Program-made: the position numbers and the translations under genes
Shown: positions 4,991 through 6,113 of the stretch, piece after piece
How positions within the stretch are numbered: position 1 is the stretch's first letter
How the letters are laid out: each line of letters starts with the position of its first letter
Assembly (NCBI GenBank): GCA_050116035.1
Contig: JASFPJ010000215.1
Location: forward strand, 1-6,113
Reading direction: 5' to 3'
DNA length: 6,113 nucleotides
Origin: SOIA01 sp050116035
Lineage (GTDB): Bacteria > Acidobacteriota > Aminicenantia > Aminicenantales > Aminicenantaceae
Notes under the pieces: model-generated
The model's input: only the letters and a program-made list of their open reading frames with translations
Told to the model about the DNA's origin: nothing
Database searches by the model: none

Positions 4991-6113
4991 TCAGTATTTT
5001 CTGGCCTTTGGCTCGTACTTGGTGATATTCACGTCTCGATAGCCAATCTGGGGTTTTCCGTTTTTCAACGTGACCAGCGTATGCTTGAGCCACTCTTTAT
5101 CATTCCGGTCTGTAAAATCCACGCGGAAATGAGATCCTCGGGTTTCTTCCCTGTTTAATGCGCCCGAAGCGATGACCTCAGCTAAATTTAGCATGGAGTC
5201 AAACTCGATGATATTCACGAGCTCCTGGCTGTAGCGAAGGCACTTTCCAGATATACGGACTCGTCCATAGTCTTCTCTTAACTCCGTGATTTTCTCTAGA
5301 GCTTCGGATAACTCCTTTTTATTCCTGAACATATCGACCTTCTCACTCATGATCACCTTCAATCTGTTCAACAGGCGATGGACTTTTTCACCGGAATCCT
5401 TCTTGCCCCACTCTTCGATTTTCTTTTTCATCTCTACAGCTTCATCGAGAAAAATACTTTCCTCATCATGCGACTTCTGGCCTCCCTTGACTGCATTCGA
5501 AGCCTCTTCTCCAGCGATCTTTCCAAAAACAACCGTATCCAGGAGCGAGTTGCCGCCGAGACGGTTTGCGCCATGAATACTCACACACGCACATTCTCCG
5601 GCCGCGTAGAAGCCATCCACAATCGAGGCGCACTGGGCATTGACATCAATCCCTCCCATAGAGTAATGCTGGGCCGGTTGGATGGGGATGGGAGTATCAA
5701 TGGGATCAATCCCGGCAAAATTGATGCAGATTTCACGGATTCCGGGAAGCCTCTTCATGATCTTTTTCCCCCCTAAATGCCGCAAATCCAAATGGACGTA
5801 CTGGTCCTCAAAACCGTTTCCTTTATCTATCTCTTTCTGGATAGAGCGCGCAACAATATCCCGGGGCGCCAGTTCCATGGCCGAAGACGCATAATCCTCC
5901 ATGAATCTTTTTCCCTTGTTATTCACCAGATATCCACCCTCACCGCGCGCACCTTCTGTGATCAAGATATTCATGTCATACAGAGATGTGGGATGAAACT
6001 GGACAAATTCCATGTCTTTCAAGGGGACACCGGCCTTGTAAGCGATCCCGATGCCGCTTCCGTGATTGATGAATGCGTTCGTCGTTCTTTGATAGACTCT
6101 GCCGTATCCTCCT
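4991..6113 (-). CDS. sdhA: Succinate dehydrogenase/fumarate reductase flavoprotein, N-terminus outside window
   Basis: The visible 373 codons are the C-terminal two thirds of a roughly 560-600 residue family; the frame enters from the right edge. The fragment opens GGYGRVYQRTTNAFINHGSG, a classic SdhA/FrdA segment, so the TTG at 6022 is internal and not a start. Substrate-site motifs (fragment numbering) are FHPT (39-42), TEGARGEGG (52-60, catalytic-type R55), QHYSMGGI (148-155, H149), and HGANRLGGNSLLD (180-192, R183). Segment PIPIQPAQHYSMGGI is the covering loop before the capping domain. The C-terminal helical part runs to MLNLAEVIASGALNREETRG and ends KYEPKARKY before a TGA. It oxidises succinate or reduces fumarate, on the cytoplasmic side of the membrane. 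The covalent FAD histidine lies in the missing part and cannot be checked. It starts the operon section seen here, 1 bp from sdhB. Succinate versus fumarate direction is undecided. Confidence 0.96.
   Translation of the reverse strand, partial: GGYGRVYQRTTNAFINHGSGIGIAYKAGVPLKDMEFVQFHPTSLYDMNILITEGARGEGGYLVNNKGKRFMEDYASSAMELAPRDIVARSIQKEIDKGNGFEDQYVHLDLRHLGGKKIMKRLPGIREICINFAGIDPIDTPIPIQPAQHYSMGGIDVNAQCASIVDGFYAAGECACVSIHGANRLGGNSLLDTVVFGKIAGEEASNAVKGGQKSHDEESIFLDEAVEMKKKIEEWGKKDSGEKVHRLLNRLKVIMSEKVDMFRNKKELSEALEKITELREDYGRVRISGKCLRYSQELVNIIEFDSMLNLAEVIASGALNREETRGSHFRVDFTDRNDKEWLKHTLVTLKNGKPQIGYRDVNITKYEPKARKY

Noticed and set aside
4991..6022. sdhA starting at TTG 6022
   Set aside because: The frame continues upstream to the window edge with a conserved SdhA segment (GGYGRVYQRTTNAFINHGSG), so this TTG is internal and the gene is simply cut by the window.

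Overview
This window carries two functional blocks, both on the minus strand, separated by a roughly 470-bp gap that holds an inverted-repeat element. It looks like a chromosomal segment of an anaerobic or facultative bacterium of moderate GC. The lineage cannot be fixed from the sequence. The mix of a b6-type Rieske/cytochrome b pair, a flavoprotein succinate dehydrogenase/fumarate reductase and formate-tetrahydrofolate ligase would suit an uncultured, metagenome-derived phylum (Aminicenantes-like is only a guess).

Block 1 (right, 6113 to 2440, read right to left) is a tightly packed respiratory operon. It contains the 3' two thirds of the succinate dehydrogenase/fumarate reductase flavoprotein (sdhA/frdA, running off the right edge), the iron-sulfur subunit (sdhB/frdB), a Rieske [2Fe-2S] protein, a one-piece cytochrome b (b6 plus subunit IV), and a 101-residue two-helix membrane protein with a CcmD-like tail. 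Neighbouring genes are separated by 1 bp or overlap by 1 to 4 bp, so they are almost certainly co-transcribed and translationally coupled. Together they suggest an enzyme feeding electrons to or from quinone, followed by a Rieske/cytochrome b quinol-oxidising complex. No cytochrome c or c1 gene lies in the cluster.

Block 2 (left, 1968 to 1) is radC, encoding a JAB/MPN-domain protein, followed 20 bp later by fhs, formate-tetrahydrofolate ligase, which runs off the left edge with about two thirds present.

Between the blocks, 1984..2388 is bounded by a long imperfect inverted repeat (50 and 64 bp arms, with identical 14-bp inner ends). It encloses a GC-richer core made of at least six consecutive hairpins. 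It is not explained by any gene and ends 15 bp upstream of the radC start codon. The best reading is a non-autonomous mobile repeat (MITE-like) or a dispersed structured repeat; a structured RNA is the alternative. No tRNA, rRNA, CRISPR array or clear intrinsic terminator was found.
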